Assembly: GCA_009760855.2 (NCBI GenBank)
Contig: WPIO01000138.1
Span: 682,001-746,000 of the forward strand
Source of the DNA: Cristatella mucedo
Lineage: Eukaryota > Bryozoa > Phylactolaemata > Cristatellidae
Direction: 5' to 3'
Length of the DNA stretch: 64,000 nt
Positions 1 through 11,001 of this stretch are shown piece after piece. The stretch's first letter is position 1. Every line of letters starts with the position of its first letter. The position numbers and the translations under genes were made by a program. The notes beneath the pieces are model-generated. The model did no database searches. It had not been told where the DNA came from and was given only the letters and a program-made list of their open reading frames with translations.

Positions 1-590
1 ACATTGCAGGAATCGAGCGTACTTTTCAATGCTTACTCTTGGTTAACATGGCTGTTTTTTGTAAAGCTCAAAGTGCAGATGGTAGCACGCTTTTCGCACG
101 AAAAACTTGGGCTTTCATGGTACCACCTTGACTCTTCTGTTCTTTTCTGTGCGTGCAGGTCATGAAGCAGGTATCAGTAAGAAATGCATTAAGCTTCGAC
201 CGATTGCCGTCATTAAAGGATAGGTTGGTCGTATGGCATTAAGCCAAAGATGGCAGTCTTGAAACTAAATTGTCATTAATCGGATGGCCAGTGTCTCTTA
301 GTGGAAGCTGCTGGCTGCAGACCACTGGTAACAAATTTGGACTCCTTATGGTCAAGCCAGCGCTGAGCTGCTGCTGCTACTTTTATTCTTCTTGCTCGCA
401 ACACTTTGTCTGTCGTCCGTTGGTTTTTATCTTTCAGGCATTCTCATGCCTATTGCTGCAGGGACTACTGCTAAACATCACCCCGTGACTGCGTGCGTGT
501 CAGCTTAGATTCCAAAAGAGGCATGCACCGTCTCCTTATGCTCGCCAGACCTGCATTTGATTTTTAAAATAAAGTTATGTTATTATTCGA
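1..590 (+). other. Possible 3' end of an upstream gene (3' UTR)
   Basis: A pyrimidine-rich tract ending in gtgcag at about 150-161 looks like a splice acceptor. It is followed by about 80 nt open in one frame to a TAA near 240. An AATAAA at 568-573 could be the poly(A) signal. I recognise no protein in the short reading frame, so this could equally be a non-coding last exon or chance. Weak support. Confidence 0.2.
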
Positions 591-889
591 CATGGGATGT
601 TTTTTATTTCAAAAGTGCTTGGTTTACTGTTTGTGTTTTTTGACACTCGGTTTATCGCCGGCAATTGATTAAAGTGCTCAAACGAGGTGCAGTTTTAGAT
701 TGCATCCCACTTCTTGCAGTTCAATCTACTCGAGAACTTTCGACAGCAGCTGCCAGCAGCTAGATTAGGGAGGTCTGTGCTCAGATCTGAGAGAGGCTCA
801 GCCGGAAGCAGGCCCTCAGCATTCGCATGATACTGGACTACGGCAGAAGTCTAGAAAGTCAACTATATATGTATTAAGTCTTAACAGGT

Positions 890-1185
890 TTTCGCGGCCC
901 TGGCAGAAATGTGGGGACATTAAATCACCTACTTATCACAACATTTAGTGGGTCCGTGTGATTTGTCCTTTGCCTTCTTACCCATGCTGACACCGTGCAC
1001 AAGCATGATGCCACTAGCCGTAGTTCCATGCGATCCTGTGCACGTCACCTCTAACCATCTTATCTATGTTGTCATTGAACATCGTGCAACTAACCATTCT
1101 TCCTTGCAGCATGTGTAAAATGCCTAGAAAGAGATTAGGCTCTTTGAGGCTGCTATACACATAATTACTATTATTATTACATTTG
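890..1185 (+). mobile_element. LINE family A 3' UTR and tail
   Basis: This matches the 3' ends of the other family A LINEs in the window. It shares the 'gcatttagtgggtccctgtg' block, the 'gcatgctgacac' repeats and the 'gtaaaatgcctagaaagagatta' block, and it ends in an ATT-rich tract. No coding sequence is left. It is a severely 5'-truncated insertion. Confidence 0.75.
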
Positions 1186-1339
1186 GGTGACCTAAGGTGT
1201 CTGCTGACTTGACATGCAAGAGAAGTTGACATCCCATCTGTTTTTGCATCATCTGGTCCAAGTGAATCATCCTTTGTGTGCTTATGGTTACTGACACTGT
1301 CGGTGTCAGTATTCATTTTATGTGCTTCTTTTTCAGCAT

Positions 1340-1550
1340 ATCCAACGTGAGCCAGATTTAGTTCTCTTAGGGAGCTACTATGGCTCATCCTTTTCAGCGG
1401 TCGTGAGCTGCTACTTCCATGCTACTCACAACCTCAACTGTTCTCCTAACTCGGCTATGCTTCCCACTTTCTCTTTGCTGCGTGAGACAAAGTCTATTGG
1501 CTGCCGAATGCGTACCGCAGCCGCTTATGCACATTATCCCTAATACTGTA
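1340..1550 (+). mobile_element. LINE family B C-terminal fragment
   Basis: The translation matches the extreme C-terminus of the family B reverse transcriptase ORF, including 'FSAVVSCYFHATHNLNCSP' and 'LLRETKS'. The same segment recurs at 17983-18201 (-), 24903-25150 (-) and 59100-59309 (+). Only the last ~70 codons survive. Confidence 0.7.
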
Positions 1551-2329
1551 TTCCAGTAGTAGTACAGTTATTATGATAAGTCTTTGACTTACGGTAAGGT
1601 GCAATTCGTCCATCGTTCCTGCTAAAAACATTGAGAGTGGTATACCTGACAGTTCCGAATGCGCGATCGTTGGGTTGAAGCTTCGGCAAGGAAGCTTCTC
1701 GAATACTATTACACCTTTTTGACCTGATCCTGACGCCGGGTAAACGTATGCGAGCCAGCACCTTTCAGGTACTTGACTGGTACAGGCTTAACATTTTCTG
1801 CTTCAGAGTGGGAAAGGTCCAGGATGCCTTCTTCCCCATAGCTTCCTAAAAGCCTGACGTAGGCCACCTTCTAGATGCACCACGAACCCAAACACTGATC
1901 CAGGCCGCCTATAAGCATCCGCCTGAGTTTTTCATCCGCATGCATCTTTAACTTCGCTGCTGCTTGCCGAAGTGCATTTCCCTCTACAGCAGATGATGCG
2001 ATTGTCACTGCAGCAGCTGACCAGTGTAAATTATTGTCACTTTGCCTTACTTGTGGTGCGGATAAAGCCGTGATGTGTGATCACTGAATGTGCTTGGCAT
2101 GACTTGCGTCATGTGCATACTGTCCAGTCTAATGCTTCATGTTGCTACTTGTGCAATCCTCCGTCAAGGCCAAATAAGATCGAACTCTATACCTGTGCAG
2201 GCTCAACCCTGTCAGTAAGGAGCGAAGATGAAATCCCTTTAGTGCACAAAAGAGCTAGAACAGAAGACACCGGAATTAAATTGTGTAAATTAATACTTGC
2301 CAGCACTGAATAGCCTCAGAGGATTGGGC
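1551..2329. other. No recognised gene
   Basis: Short open frames on both strands, none with a recognisable motif. The stretch directly precedes the gypsy pol relic and could hold its decayed gag or protease part, but I see no zinc knuckle or DTG motif to support this. Confidence 0.3.
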
Positions 2330-3710
2330 ATTATCAAGGACAGGGCTATTATATAGGCTACTCCATGTCATGCCACTGTCTAGGCAAGACGACTTTTTCC
2401 ATCTCTAATTGGTTGGGACACATTCATGGTGAATACAAAGTACAGCTGTCCCTGGATGTGCAGCAGATTTTCAAGTCTGAGCATCTAGCTATTTCGGTTT
2501 CATGCAAGCCTGGGAAGGGGTACTTGTCAAAGCTACTTGGGCATCAGAATGGGTCAGCTCGATTGCATTGGTAATAAAGGCTAGCATAGAGAAACTCCTG
2601 TTATGCATTGACTCGAGGGCACAAAATCATGTCATGCATTTTGGCTCCAAGTACTTCATTACCTTGGATGCTGTATCTTGATTCAGCCTCACGTGTGTTT
2701 CACATACAATTATAACGAGTAACTTTTCAAACATACTAGGTATTCATAAAACATTGACATTCTTGGGAATGGATCCACAATTGAGGAAAACGCCACTTGC
2801 CTGCGAGAGGATTTAGCCAAGTCACGTGAGATTAACGTGAGCCGTACTGCAGATAGGTGCAAGATTGATTAGACAGTAAAATGCTGCAGAAAAGCGCAAG
2901 ATTGGCGAGAAAGAGACGTCTTGTCAGGGTCTAGTCTCATCGGCCGGGGTCATAAGATCAAACCCTGCCAAGGTGAAGATCGTCAGAGCCTTTGCATTTG
3001 CCTTCATCAATGGTCGATGTATTGTGGCTGCTAGGCATGGCTTATTACTTAAGTCAAGTTTTGTCCATGTTAGCTGAGGTGCTTACACCTTTACTTCACT
3101 TGGCGCACGCAGAGAACACGTAGTTCTGGGACGCCAACCGTGCTCAAGCCTTTGACGACAAATATAGCCAAGGGATTAATTCACCACTGCTTGGCTCATA
3201 CGTCATAACGTTCGCCATTGCACTGTCGGCAGATGCCTCTTCATGTGGCTTTATGGAATTATGGTTAAAATTAGCATTCCGTCGCCTATGATTTTCGAAC
3301 AATGAGTCTAACTTGGAATAATATATGCTTAAATAGAAAGGAGTGATGGCACTTCAATTTAACCCTGACCATAGTTGACCAGTTTATTTGTGTGCAGAGC
3401 AGTGGAGTTCTTGGGAACCATCAGCCACTACAGTACTTAGCATCTTAAATAAGCATATCGCCAAGGTCTTACCGTGATTGCAGCGGATGAGACTTTGTTG
3501 CCTACGTGATCACATCACCCAATTCTATAAGCCAGAGAAAGAGTTCGTCATGGCGTCTGCTTTTCACCAGAGCCTACCTGAGCATACGATCAAAGCGAAG
3601 CCTGCAGACGAGCAGCAGCTACAGACATCACACTTCAAGTATTGCTTCCATTTCTTGCAACAGTGCCGCAGGATAGGTACCGACAGCTGCTCTCCTAGTT
3701 GAAATCTTAG
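2330..3710 (+). pseudogene. Decayed Ty3/gypsy pol (reverse transcriptase to RNase H)
   Basis: Colinear gypsy pol landmarks can be followed across frameshifts and stops. They include 'GEYKVQLSLDV' at the start of RT (about 2430); 'WVSS', 'VIKAS.EKLLLCIDSRAQN' (the K-L-R-I-C-I-D-P-R-D-L-N block, 2545-2630); 'KYFITLDA' (2650); and 'NPAKVKIV' followed by 'LLGMAYYLSQVLSMLAEVLTPLLHL' split over two frames (2960-3100). RNase H follows with 'WDANRAQAF' and 'ADASSCG' (3130-3250), and then 'LQRMRLCCLRDHITQFYKPEKE' (3478-3550), the usual RNase H C-terminal block. No complete domain remains and no LTR was identified with certainty. It is an old copy, unrelated in detail to the gypsy element at 6.5-11 kb. 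Confidence 0.6.
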
Positions 3711-3849
3711 TGAGCTGTTTTGCATGATTTGTCAGTGGCAGATCTTAAAATAGCAAACAGAAGGGCTTCCCTCGGTCATTTCACCAGCAGGTCTAGCAAC
3801 TCCTTCCTGAAAGCTATGTCGGTATTTTAAAAATGTCTGGTTACCAAAA

Positions 3850-4115
3850 TGAAAAAGCCTACCTGTGCCCAAGCCACAGTAGGTAGACCACAGATGGGTG
3901 GGCACCTGCCTGTCCTTAGGCCACATCCACCAGCTGTTCAATCCTGGCTTGGTGGATGACACTACCGGTCTGCCTGAACCTGCCGAGTGCTAGCGTTTCT
4001 AGTAATCTAGAATCATGCACGTACTCAGAAACACAAACCACATCTACCTCGGTCTCAAGAATCAGCATCATGCACACAGAGGAAAAACTTGGCAGCCTTG
4101 CCTCAACCTTCGTTA
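3850..4115. repeat. Diverged direct repeat, copy 1
   Basis: Shares ordered blocks with 5310-5550, such as 'aagccacag', 'caccagctgtt', 'cctgccgagtgc..gcgtt' and 'aatcatgca...cagaaacac.aacc'. Together the two copies flank a low-complexity region about 1.2 kb long. They could be old LTRs of a small non-autonomous element or a segmental duplication. Confidence 0.4.
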
Positions 4116-4175
4116 GTCACAGTGCCTATCTAGCACGGAGTTTGGTAACGTGCTGGCTATGTATGGCACCAGCTT

Positions 4176-5211
4176 TCAAGCATCACCGTCCCATACACAT
4201 TTCTGCCTCGCATGTATCTGCATCGCTAGTGTGTGTGCCCCTGGGGGCGTGTAGCTGGTGCTCTCTGCCATCGCTGTTTTGCTGGCGTTCGCCACCACTG
4301 CTCCTCGCTCGGCCCCAGCAGCCTCTGCGAGCTCTGCCTTTACCACGGACTCTGTCTTCAGTGTTGGCTCTGCCTTCACTGCCGGCACTGCCTTCACTGC
4401 CGGCTCAGGCTTCACAGCTGGCTATGCTTTAACTGCCTGCTCAGCCACCACTACGGGCTCTGACTACGGCACTCACTCGCTCTACGGCACTCACATAGCC
4501 ACCGCCGTGGTCTTACTAGCCTGCCCGCATCGTAGCCCACGGGCTGGTTGCGGCCCACATACTCATCGTGGTTCACCGGCTCGACGCAGCCCACAGGCTC
4601 GGTCAAAAACCACTGGCTCAACGCAGCCCACCGGCTCGACTAAGTCCATCGGCTCGTCGCAAAACACTGCAGCATTGATGCTGGACGCCACCACCTCTCT
4701 GGCAGAGACCTCTAGTTGCTGCCGCGTCTGGATGATTTTTCGGCCTCTTCAGTCCAACCAGCTTGTACCATACCAGCGCGCATCAGCCATGCTTTAGCGG
4801 CCTATTGCTTCAACCACTCTTGGACCGTCGCTTGAGCTTAAGACACACTTGCAAGTACGGCCCCAAGACACCTCTCCTCAATTTCGGGGCTTGCGAGCAC
4901 CTTCACGAGCGCTGGGCGTAGTCCTCCTGCACTGACTCTGGAAGACAACCAGAGTACAAGAATACTAGGAATACGTATATATATATATATATATATATAT
5001 ACGCATGCCACTTAGCTGGATCGAAGCCTTTCTCGTCCAGCCGTAGCTCCGAGTCGTGCAGCCTGCTGACAAAATCATCCCCGACGTGGTAGTACTCCAG
5101 CAGCACCTTTATCCGGGCTAGACAGTCGCTTCCACTGAAAAATAGGTTGTAGATCAATGCACTCCCAACAGCATGTACGCAGAAACAGGCAAAATACCGA
5201 AATTGGCTCAC
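4176..5211 (-). other. Degenerate gag-like or low-complexity coding relic
   Basis: On the minus strand, 5150-5010 encodes a patch containing 'LLEYYHVGDDFVSRLHDSE'. Lower coordinates (about 4660-4190) encode a Lys/Glu/Pro/Ala/Val-rich degenerate repeat with units like 'AVKAVPAVKAEP'. Acidic-basic Pro/Ala repeats next to a short globular patch are seen in retroelement gag proteins, but no zinc knuckle is visible. A (TA)n microsatellite lies inside at 4975-5001. The plus-strand frame over the same DNA (Ala/Thr/Ser-rich) is probably its shadow. Function unassigned. Confidence 0.25.
4975..5001. repeat. (TA)n microsatellite
   Basis: An uninterrupted run of alternating T and A. Confidence 0.9.
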
Positions 5212-5309
5212 TTTGACCTATATTCTTTCTGGTGCCTACTGCAATCCTTAAATAGCCGTTCTCTCCTGCGTTCTGCCTGCTCTTTCCCAGCCGCAGCCCA
5301 TCCCCGTAG

Positions 5310-5550
5310 GTTAGAGGAGGGACAAAGCCTGCCTGTGTCTAAGCCACAGCCACCAGACTGGACACTGGCCCATCTCCCCCAGGCCACGTGTATCAGCTGT
5401 TTGACCGTGGGCTGGGCGAGGAGGCTACGGGTCTTGCCTGCACCGGCCGAGTGCCGGCGTTCAAACTGATCTACAATCATGCAGACACACAGAAACACGA
5501 ACCGCAGTTATTGAAGCTTGAGTGCTGCTACCTTCGCCGGATACCTTCGT
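5310..5550. repeat. Diverged direct repeat, copy 2
   Basis: Partner of 3850-4115. This copy is more GC-rich and less interrupted, and its minus strand is open for about 95 codons (5208-5498), with no domain that I recognise. Confidence 0.4.
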
Positions 5551-6488
5551 GAAGCAGTAAGTTACCTATGAATCGGCAGCCGTGCTTCGAGGCGCCAGCT
5601 CCGCTAGTGCCAGTCGCACATTCGCAGCCAGGACTAGCAACGTTACGGGCGCTGTGTTTTTAGCGACAGACTTAGGTTCAGGATCCGCAACATTGGTTCA
5701 CAAAAAAGCGAGGCATCGGCTTCTAGAGGCGACTGTCGTTGATTTCAAAATGGCTGCCACTTTTTCCGAAAAGACCGAGAGCCTATTCTAATTAGATCAG
5801 TCTGCCAGAGGCCTGCCACTGGGCAGTAATGGCCTTGAGATGCATAGCTGCAGGCCCCCACCCCTGCCCGAGAAAGATATAGTGCCAGCACAGTTCCGAC
5901 CACCTTGTCCGCCGTCGATTTCTCGTTTTCATTTGGCACACCAGCAATTTTGTTCTGGCAGGTGCTTAAGGTGTCAGCTGTGCTGCGACCCCTCGGGGAG
6001 CAGCTTCCGGTTCGTGGGAATTTGAACATTTGTGGATCCGCAATAGACGTGCTAAGAGTGTTTGTGTGCAGCTCTTGGGATCGAAGCGTTTCACCTGGGG
6101 CTTTAATTTGGCTTTGAGCAGATCAAAACTAGTCGGGCAGAAAGCAGGCCTTCTCTGCGAAACTAACGGTGCTTCGCGTGGGGGATGCCGGCATCTAATT
6201 TCTCAATGGTGGAACCAAAGAAGTCTTCCGAGAAGCATGCCCTCTAAATATACGTTAATACTCACACGAAACAGGCTACACAGTTTTTTGAATTACGCTG
6301 AGATTGATGTGAGACAGAGAGCTACAGAGAGAGGTAGAGGGAGAGATGTAGGTGAGAAAATGAGTTGGTCTCGAGGTGAGTGGCCAGACCGTGAATTTAA
6401 TTAATAAGCTGCTTGATCGAGAGCCAATGCAGGGCTGTGAGGCTTGGCGAAGTAAGGAACTTTTAATGTTCACTACAGATTTGCTCAG
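5551..6488. other. No recognised gene
   Basis: Several overlapping short frames, none with a known motif. A purine-rich GAGA tract lies around 6310-6350. The stretch ends at the 5' LTR of the gypsy element. Confidence 0.3.
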
Positions 6489-6681
6489 TGTTGGGTCCGC
6501 CTGGCCCATTCAGCCACCGAGCTCTTCCGCTCGAGACAGGGGACCCACTTGCTTGCAGCAATTGCTTGCAGGCCTGCGTGCAGGCCGTGCGGCCCGGTTC
6601 CAAGATTCCGGAATAAACTGCATCTGGCTGAACCGTCTTGATCTGTGCACGGCTGCCCGCACACATATAACAGTGTCGACA
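6489..6681 (+). repeat. 5' LTR of gypsy element
   Basis: Begins TGTTGGGTCC and ends ...ACA. About 193 bp, matching 10809-11001 in length and order of blocks ('tggcccatcca', 'cttgcttgcagca', 'aataaac.gcatctg', 'cttgatctgtgc'). AATAAA lies inside. No matching target-site duplication is evident beside the two LTRs. Confidence 0.75.
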
Positions 6682-6709
6682 AGCTGGATTTTTCGTTGAC
6701 CCATAGCAA

Positions 6710-7443
6710 CTCGCGAAGGCTTCACCTCCTTTGATGAAGAAAGGCAGGCGTTCGGCGACTACCTGGGTATGTTCAAACAGTACGTGCCAGCTCAGGAGAT
6801 TCCGGTAGATCGCCATCAAGCCGCATTTCTGAATTCTATCGAGCTAAGGTATACGCCCTGCTGCTGCGTAGCCTTGTATCAACGGCCAAGCCGTCGGCCT
6901 ATTGGAACTCACGCAAGCACTTACGGACCATCTTATGCTAGCACCACTGGAAATTGCTGAGACCTACAAGTTCCACTGTCGTCGTCAACGACCAGGTGAA
7001 ACAGCGAGAGAATTTCTAGCCGCCGTGCGTCTTCTGGCTCAGCACTGCGAATTCGACTAATTATTGCCGACAGCTCTTCGAAACCAGCCGGTATGTGGCC
7101 TTTCGTGCAATGCTACTCGGCAAAGGCCATTGACAGTAAACATTCTGACACTGGAGGTAACGTTAGAAATTGCGACAGTGGCAGAGTAGATGCAAAAAGA
7201 GGATTCAGCGATGGAAAATGGTTTGGAGCGTTCGACTGTCGAACCTTTGCCTGTTGACAGGATGAGGGGAATGTACTCTAAGGTAACCGACCGCGAATGC
7301 GCCTCTTGCGGATCAGCACAGCACAAACAGTTCAGATGCCCCCTCATTACCTCAGCATATGCCACATCTGCAGGTTATAAGGTCATATCTAAAGAGTGTG
7401 TAGAAGTGAAGACCGGCAACCTATGCGAGCGGCAGGAAAGGTG
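6710..7443 (+). pseudogene. gypsy gag relic with CCHC zinc knuckle
   Basis: The gag capsid-like region is spread over several frames. The clearest part, 6950-7058, contains 'YKFHCRRQRPGETAREFLAA' and then a LAQHCEF patch, the classic gypsy gag block before the zinc knuckle. At 7298-7339 the frame encodes C-x2-C-x4-H-x4-C ('CASCGSAQHKQFRC'), a nucleocapsid zinc knuckle. Capsid and knuckle lie in different frames, so the ORF is broken. Gag normally packages the RNA in the cytoplasmic particle. Confidence 0.7.
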
Positions 7444-7444
7444 A

Positions 7445-7830
7445 TTGCCAGAGAAGCAAATTCACACAACTCAGCGGACATCAGAAAAGTGTCAGGCAAC
7501 GTCATTTTTATTCATTCTGCGAGAAAGGCGACACAAACCGTGCATGATACGGGTCCATGTTGAAGGAACACGTGTTCACATCGAATCCGACACGGGATCT
7601 AGCATTTCTCCACTATCCTTGCATGAGTATAAACATGTCTGTCCTCACCTCTCCCTGGAGCATACGAATATTACACTGCGGCCGTGTGGTGGTACTGAGG
7701 AGATATCTCCTATTGGTGTAATTCATCCTCAGGCTGAATACCAAGGAAAGAAAGTCCAATCTCAACTTTTCGTCCTTGCCAAAACTGACGTACCGCTGTT
7801 CGGCAGAGAATGACTGGTGGCTTTTGATCT
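7445..7830 (+). pseudogene. gypsy aspartic protease region
   Basis: An open frame of about 120 codons contains 'IESDTGSSISPLS', the DTG active-site block of retroelement aspartic proteases. It ends 'PLFGRE', a typical boundary before RT. A TGA at 7811-7813 interrupts the reading into the RT. In an intact element this protease would process the Gag-Pol polyprotein. Confidence 0.65.
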
Positions 7831-8089
7831 CGATATCGGCAGGGTGGTCTCTACGAATTTATTGACAGAGAATCGTCACTTAGATGCTCTTCAACAACAG
7901 CATGACGATCTCTTCCACCAACAATGGGTAACTTCAGCTGCGTCAAGGCAAAGTTGCATGTTCGAGAAAATGTTGTACCCTTGCATATCAAATATCGAAC
8001 TGTGCCATTTACTATACGCGAGAAGGTAGTGGCTGAGCTAAACAAATTGCTCTATGACTGGGTCATTTAGCGGGTTGAGCAGAGCAAAT

Positions 8090-8820
8090 GGGCGACTCTA
8101 GTAGTGCCAGTAATTAAGCCTGACGGCTCGATCCGCATCTGCTGGGACTACGAAGCGACACTGAACCTAAAGCTAATAGTTGATTCATACCCAATGCCTT
8201 CGATTGACGACTTTCAGGAGAAACTAAATGGCGGGACCTTGTTTTCAAAGCTGGACCTATCCCGTGTATTTATGCAGATCGAACTTGAGGAAGCACCTAC
8301 AGTTTTTGTCACCCTTACTACCCAGGTTTTTTCTTAAAAATACAACCGCTTGCCGTTTGTTGTGGCCTCCGTTTCTGCTATTCATCATTGAGCAATGGAT
8401 CATTTGCTGTCTGAAATGTCCATTATTTTGTGCTACTAGGATGACATTGTTGTGACAGGGAAGGTTCGAACTTCTCACATCCCTAATATGGCTTTGGTGA
8501 GGGCAAAACTGCAAGATGCTGGCCTCCGTGTAAGCAGAGAGAAGTACGCCTTCTTCAGATCGTCTATTGTATACATTGGGCATCAAATAGACACGAATGG
8601 CATACATTCCACGGAGGACAAAGTGGCAGCCATAAAAAATGCTCCACCATCAACAGATGTCAGTGGTCTCTGGTCATTTATAGGGATGGTGCAATACTAT
8701 CACAAGTTCTTGCCCAACCTGGCACAGGTGTTGCACCCATTGTACGAATTACTTCAAAAGCAAAGCAGGTGCTATAGACTGTTCACTGCTAACGGGCTTT
8801 CACAAAAGTTAAGGAGATGA
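8090..8820 (+). pseudogene. gypsy reverse transcriptase, disrupted
   Basis: N-terminal RT blocks are clear at 8104-8310: 'KPDGSIRICWDYEATLN', 'YPMPSIDD' and 'FSKLDLSRVFMQIEL'. After 8337 the frame shifts. The catalytic block at 8434-8460 reads Tyr-stop-Asp-Asp-Ile-Val-Val-Thr-Gly, so the Leu of the YLDD box has become TAG. The thumb follows in another frame (8452-8730) with 'IGHQIDTNGIH' and 'LWSFIGMVQYYHKFLPNLA'. The enzyme cannot be made. Confidence 0.8.
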
Positions 8821-8879
8821 TTAGCTCTGAAAGCGTTCTAGCAGCATACAGCCCCAAGGAAATGCTCGTGCCAGCTTTC

Positions 8880-9462
8880 TGTTTTATCTCATCAATTATC
8901 CGACGGACAGGAGAGACCTATTGTATTTGCTTCCCGTACGCTATCCACAAACGAGAAAAGCTATTCGCAGATTGAGAGAGAGGCATTGTCACTAATTTTC
9001 GGTGTTATGAGTTTTCATCTATATTTGTATGGGCGGAAGTTTTTGCTGCTTACCGATCACCACCAAATTATTACTATCCTTGGTCCTAAGACCGACATTC
9101 CGCCTATCCCTGCCATGCTTATGCAGCGTTGGGCTGTGGTGCTGTCGGCATATACATATAGCATCGAGTACAGGCGGTCAGAAGATCATGCTAATGCTGA
9201 TGCTACGTCCCGACTACCATTGCCTCATAAGGAAGACCCCTGTCCAGAGACCACCTTGTTCCACGTTGATCATTTTGCTGTGCTTCCTGTGACTAAGCAA
9301 ACGGTTCGGGCAGCGCTCAGAAGTGACCCAACGGTGTCGGCTGCTTACGACACAACGATGAGGGGATGGCCAGCAAGAAATCTGTCACCAGCCATGACCC
9401 CATACTATAACTGCAGACAGGAGCTGGCAATACATCATGGGTGTCTGCTTCGGGGCACGTGA
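8880..9462 (+). pseudogene. gypsy RNase H domain
   Basis: Contains 'RPIVFASRTLSTNEKSYSQI' and 'REALSLIFG', then 'HLYLYGRKFLLLTDHHQI' and 'RRSEDHANADATSRLPLP', the standard gypsy RNase H signature ending just before the integrase. The frame 8986-9462 is open. In an active element it removes the RNA strand during cDNA synthesis. Confidence 0.75.
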
Positions 9463-9489
9463 CCAGTCATACCTACTTCCCTACGCGGC

Positions 9490-10627
9490 CAGCTATTGCA
9501 GGAGCTTCACGACGGCCATCTCGGCATAGTTAAAATAAAAGTGACTGCCAGAAACTACGTCTGGTGACCGGGCACAGATAGTGACATAGAATATGTGTGC
9601 CGTAGTTGCTCTCATTGCAACCAATTGAGGCATACACCACCAGCAACCTCACATAAGTAGAGTGACGGACCATGGCAACGTATTCACATTAATTTTGCCG
9701 GGACACTTGACAACCACTATTTCCTAATAGTTTTAGATGGGCTCTCGAAGTGGCCCGTGATGTTCCACATGAGAGATGCAACGTCTGGCACCACAATTTT
9801 GACTTTACGGACACTCTTTGCCCGATTGGGTCTACCCAGGGTTATTGTGTCTGACAACGGATGGCATTTCACATCTCATGATTTTGCTAGCTTCCTGCAG
9901 GCTAACCACATCCGGCACTTCTTTTCGGCAAACTATCACCCACAGAGCAACGTACTAGCTGAGTGCTTTGTACAAACTTTAAAGCAGGCATATGCAAGTG
10001 ATCCGCAGTGATAGTGCAAGTGATCCACAGCAGCTCATCGACCAGTTCCTGCTAAAATACTGCTCCTCTGAGAATGCTTCGACCGGGTCCACTCCATCGC
10101 AGCTACTTCTGGAACAAAAGTTTCGCACATGCCTGGATCTGCTTCGTCCGGCCACTGAAGGTGCTGCATTACCTTCATCTTTAACTAGGCCTCACAGATA
10201 TGCAAATGGAGACCTGGTGTGGTACAAGAATTACCACAACAGGACAACAATATTGTCTCCAGGATCCATAAAGGCAGCCAAGGGCAATGTAATGTATTGG
10301 GTAGAGCCAGAAAATGGTGCGGACTGCTTGATTCGTCACCAAAACCAGGTTCACCAGCAAGATTGTATGCCATACGCTGACCAGGCGACACAGGGAAGGG
10401 CTGAGCAGGGCCCTAGAACACGAAAACCTGCTACCAGTTATACAAGCAATGCCGGTGTTAATAATAATGCTTCATCTGAGGCAGTAGGCGCTGACATGTT
10501 CAGCCAAGGGCCTATTGTAGCAGCTGAGAGTACCATGACCGGCACTGACCCGCAGCTACACCTTGATACGGCTGACAATAATGGTGTTATTACTGGTCCA
10601 TTAACAGAGAGCCTCAGTGAACATTAG
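9490..10627 (+). pseudogene. gypsy integrase, interrupted
   Basis: The zinc-binding part (about 9500-9640) has the H-x3-H motif in 'LHDGHLGIVKIK', and the C-x2-C in 'SSHCNQL' is preserved in part. A stop (TAG, about 9658) precedes the core. The core has Asp in 'VLDGLSKWPV', Asp in 'VSDNGWHFTS' and Glu in 'NVLAECFVQTLKQA', the D,D-35-E triad. A TGA near 10010 separates it from the C-terminal part (9992-10627), which carries 'YANGDLVWYKN' like gypsy integrase C-termini. It would insert element cDNA if intact. Confidence 0.75.
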
Positions 10628-10808
10628 GAGGCAGAGGCATCCAATGGTGGAGCTGGATTTCTCTCGGACTGCTCGGAGTGCCACCGACTCTAGCCGACAT
10701 GCACTGCACCCTCAACGACCCATATAAACCAAGGACACCGTCCTACGTACCTACGGGACTTAGTACTGTGAGACCGGCGCTTTATCGGCCACTGTTGGAA
10801 AGAGGGGA

Positions 10809-11001
10809 TGTTGGGTCCGTCTGGCCCATCCACCCACCAAACTTTTCCGGTCGAGACAGCGGACCTACTTGCTTGCAGCAGTTGCTTGCAGAACTGCATG
10901 CTGGCCTTGCCGCCCGATTCCGCATTTCCGAAATAAACGGCATCTGCCTGAGCCATCTTGATCTGTGCGCGACTGCCCGGGCAAACATGACACTCAGCAC
11001 A
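10809..11001 (+). repeat. 3' LTR of gypsy element
   Basis: Begins TGTTGGGTCC right after the polypurine tract. Same length and block order as 6489-6681, with scattered substitutions. Confidence 0.75.

Larger units (their letters stand above)
6489..11001 (+). mobile_element. Ty3/gypsy LTR retrotransposon, inactivated
   Basis: About 4.5 kb, with paired 193-bp LTRs and a polypurine tract (ggaaagagggga, about 10797-10808) directly before the 3' LTR. Internal order is gag, protease, RT, RNase H, integrase, the Ty3/gypsy order. Frameshifts and stops break both gag and pol, so it cannot be autonomous now. The two LTRs differ at many positions, which suggests an old insertion. Confidence 0.85.

Noticed and set aside
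4258-4797. 179-codon Ala/Ser/Thr-rich plus-strand ORF
   Set aside because: Low-complexity shadow of the Lys/Glu/Pro-rich repeat on the other strand.
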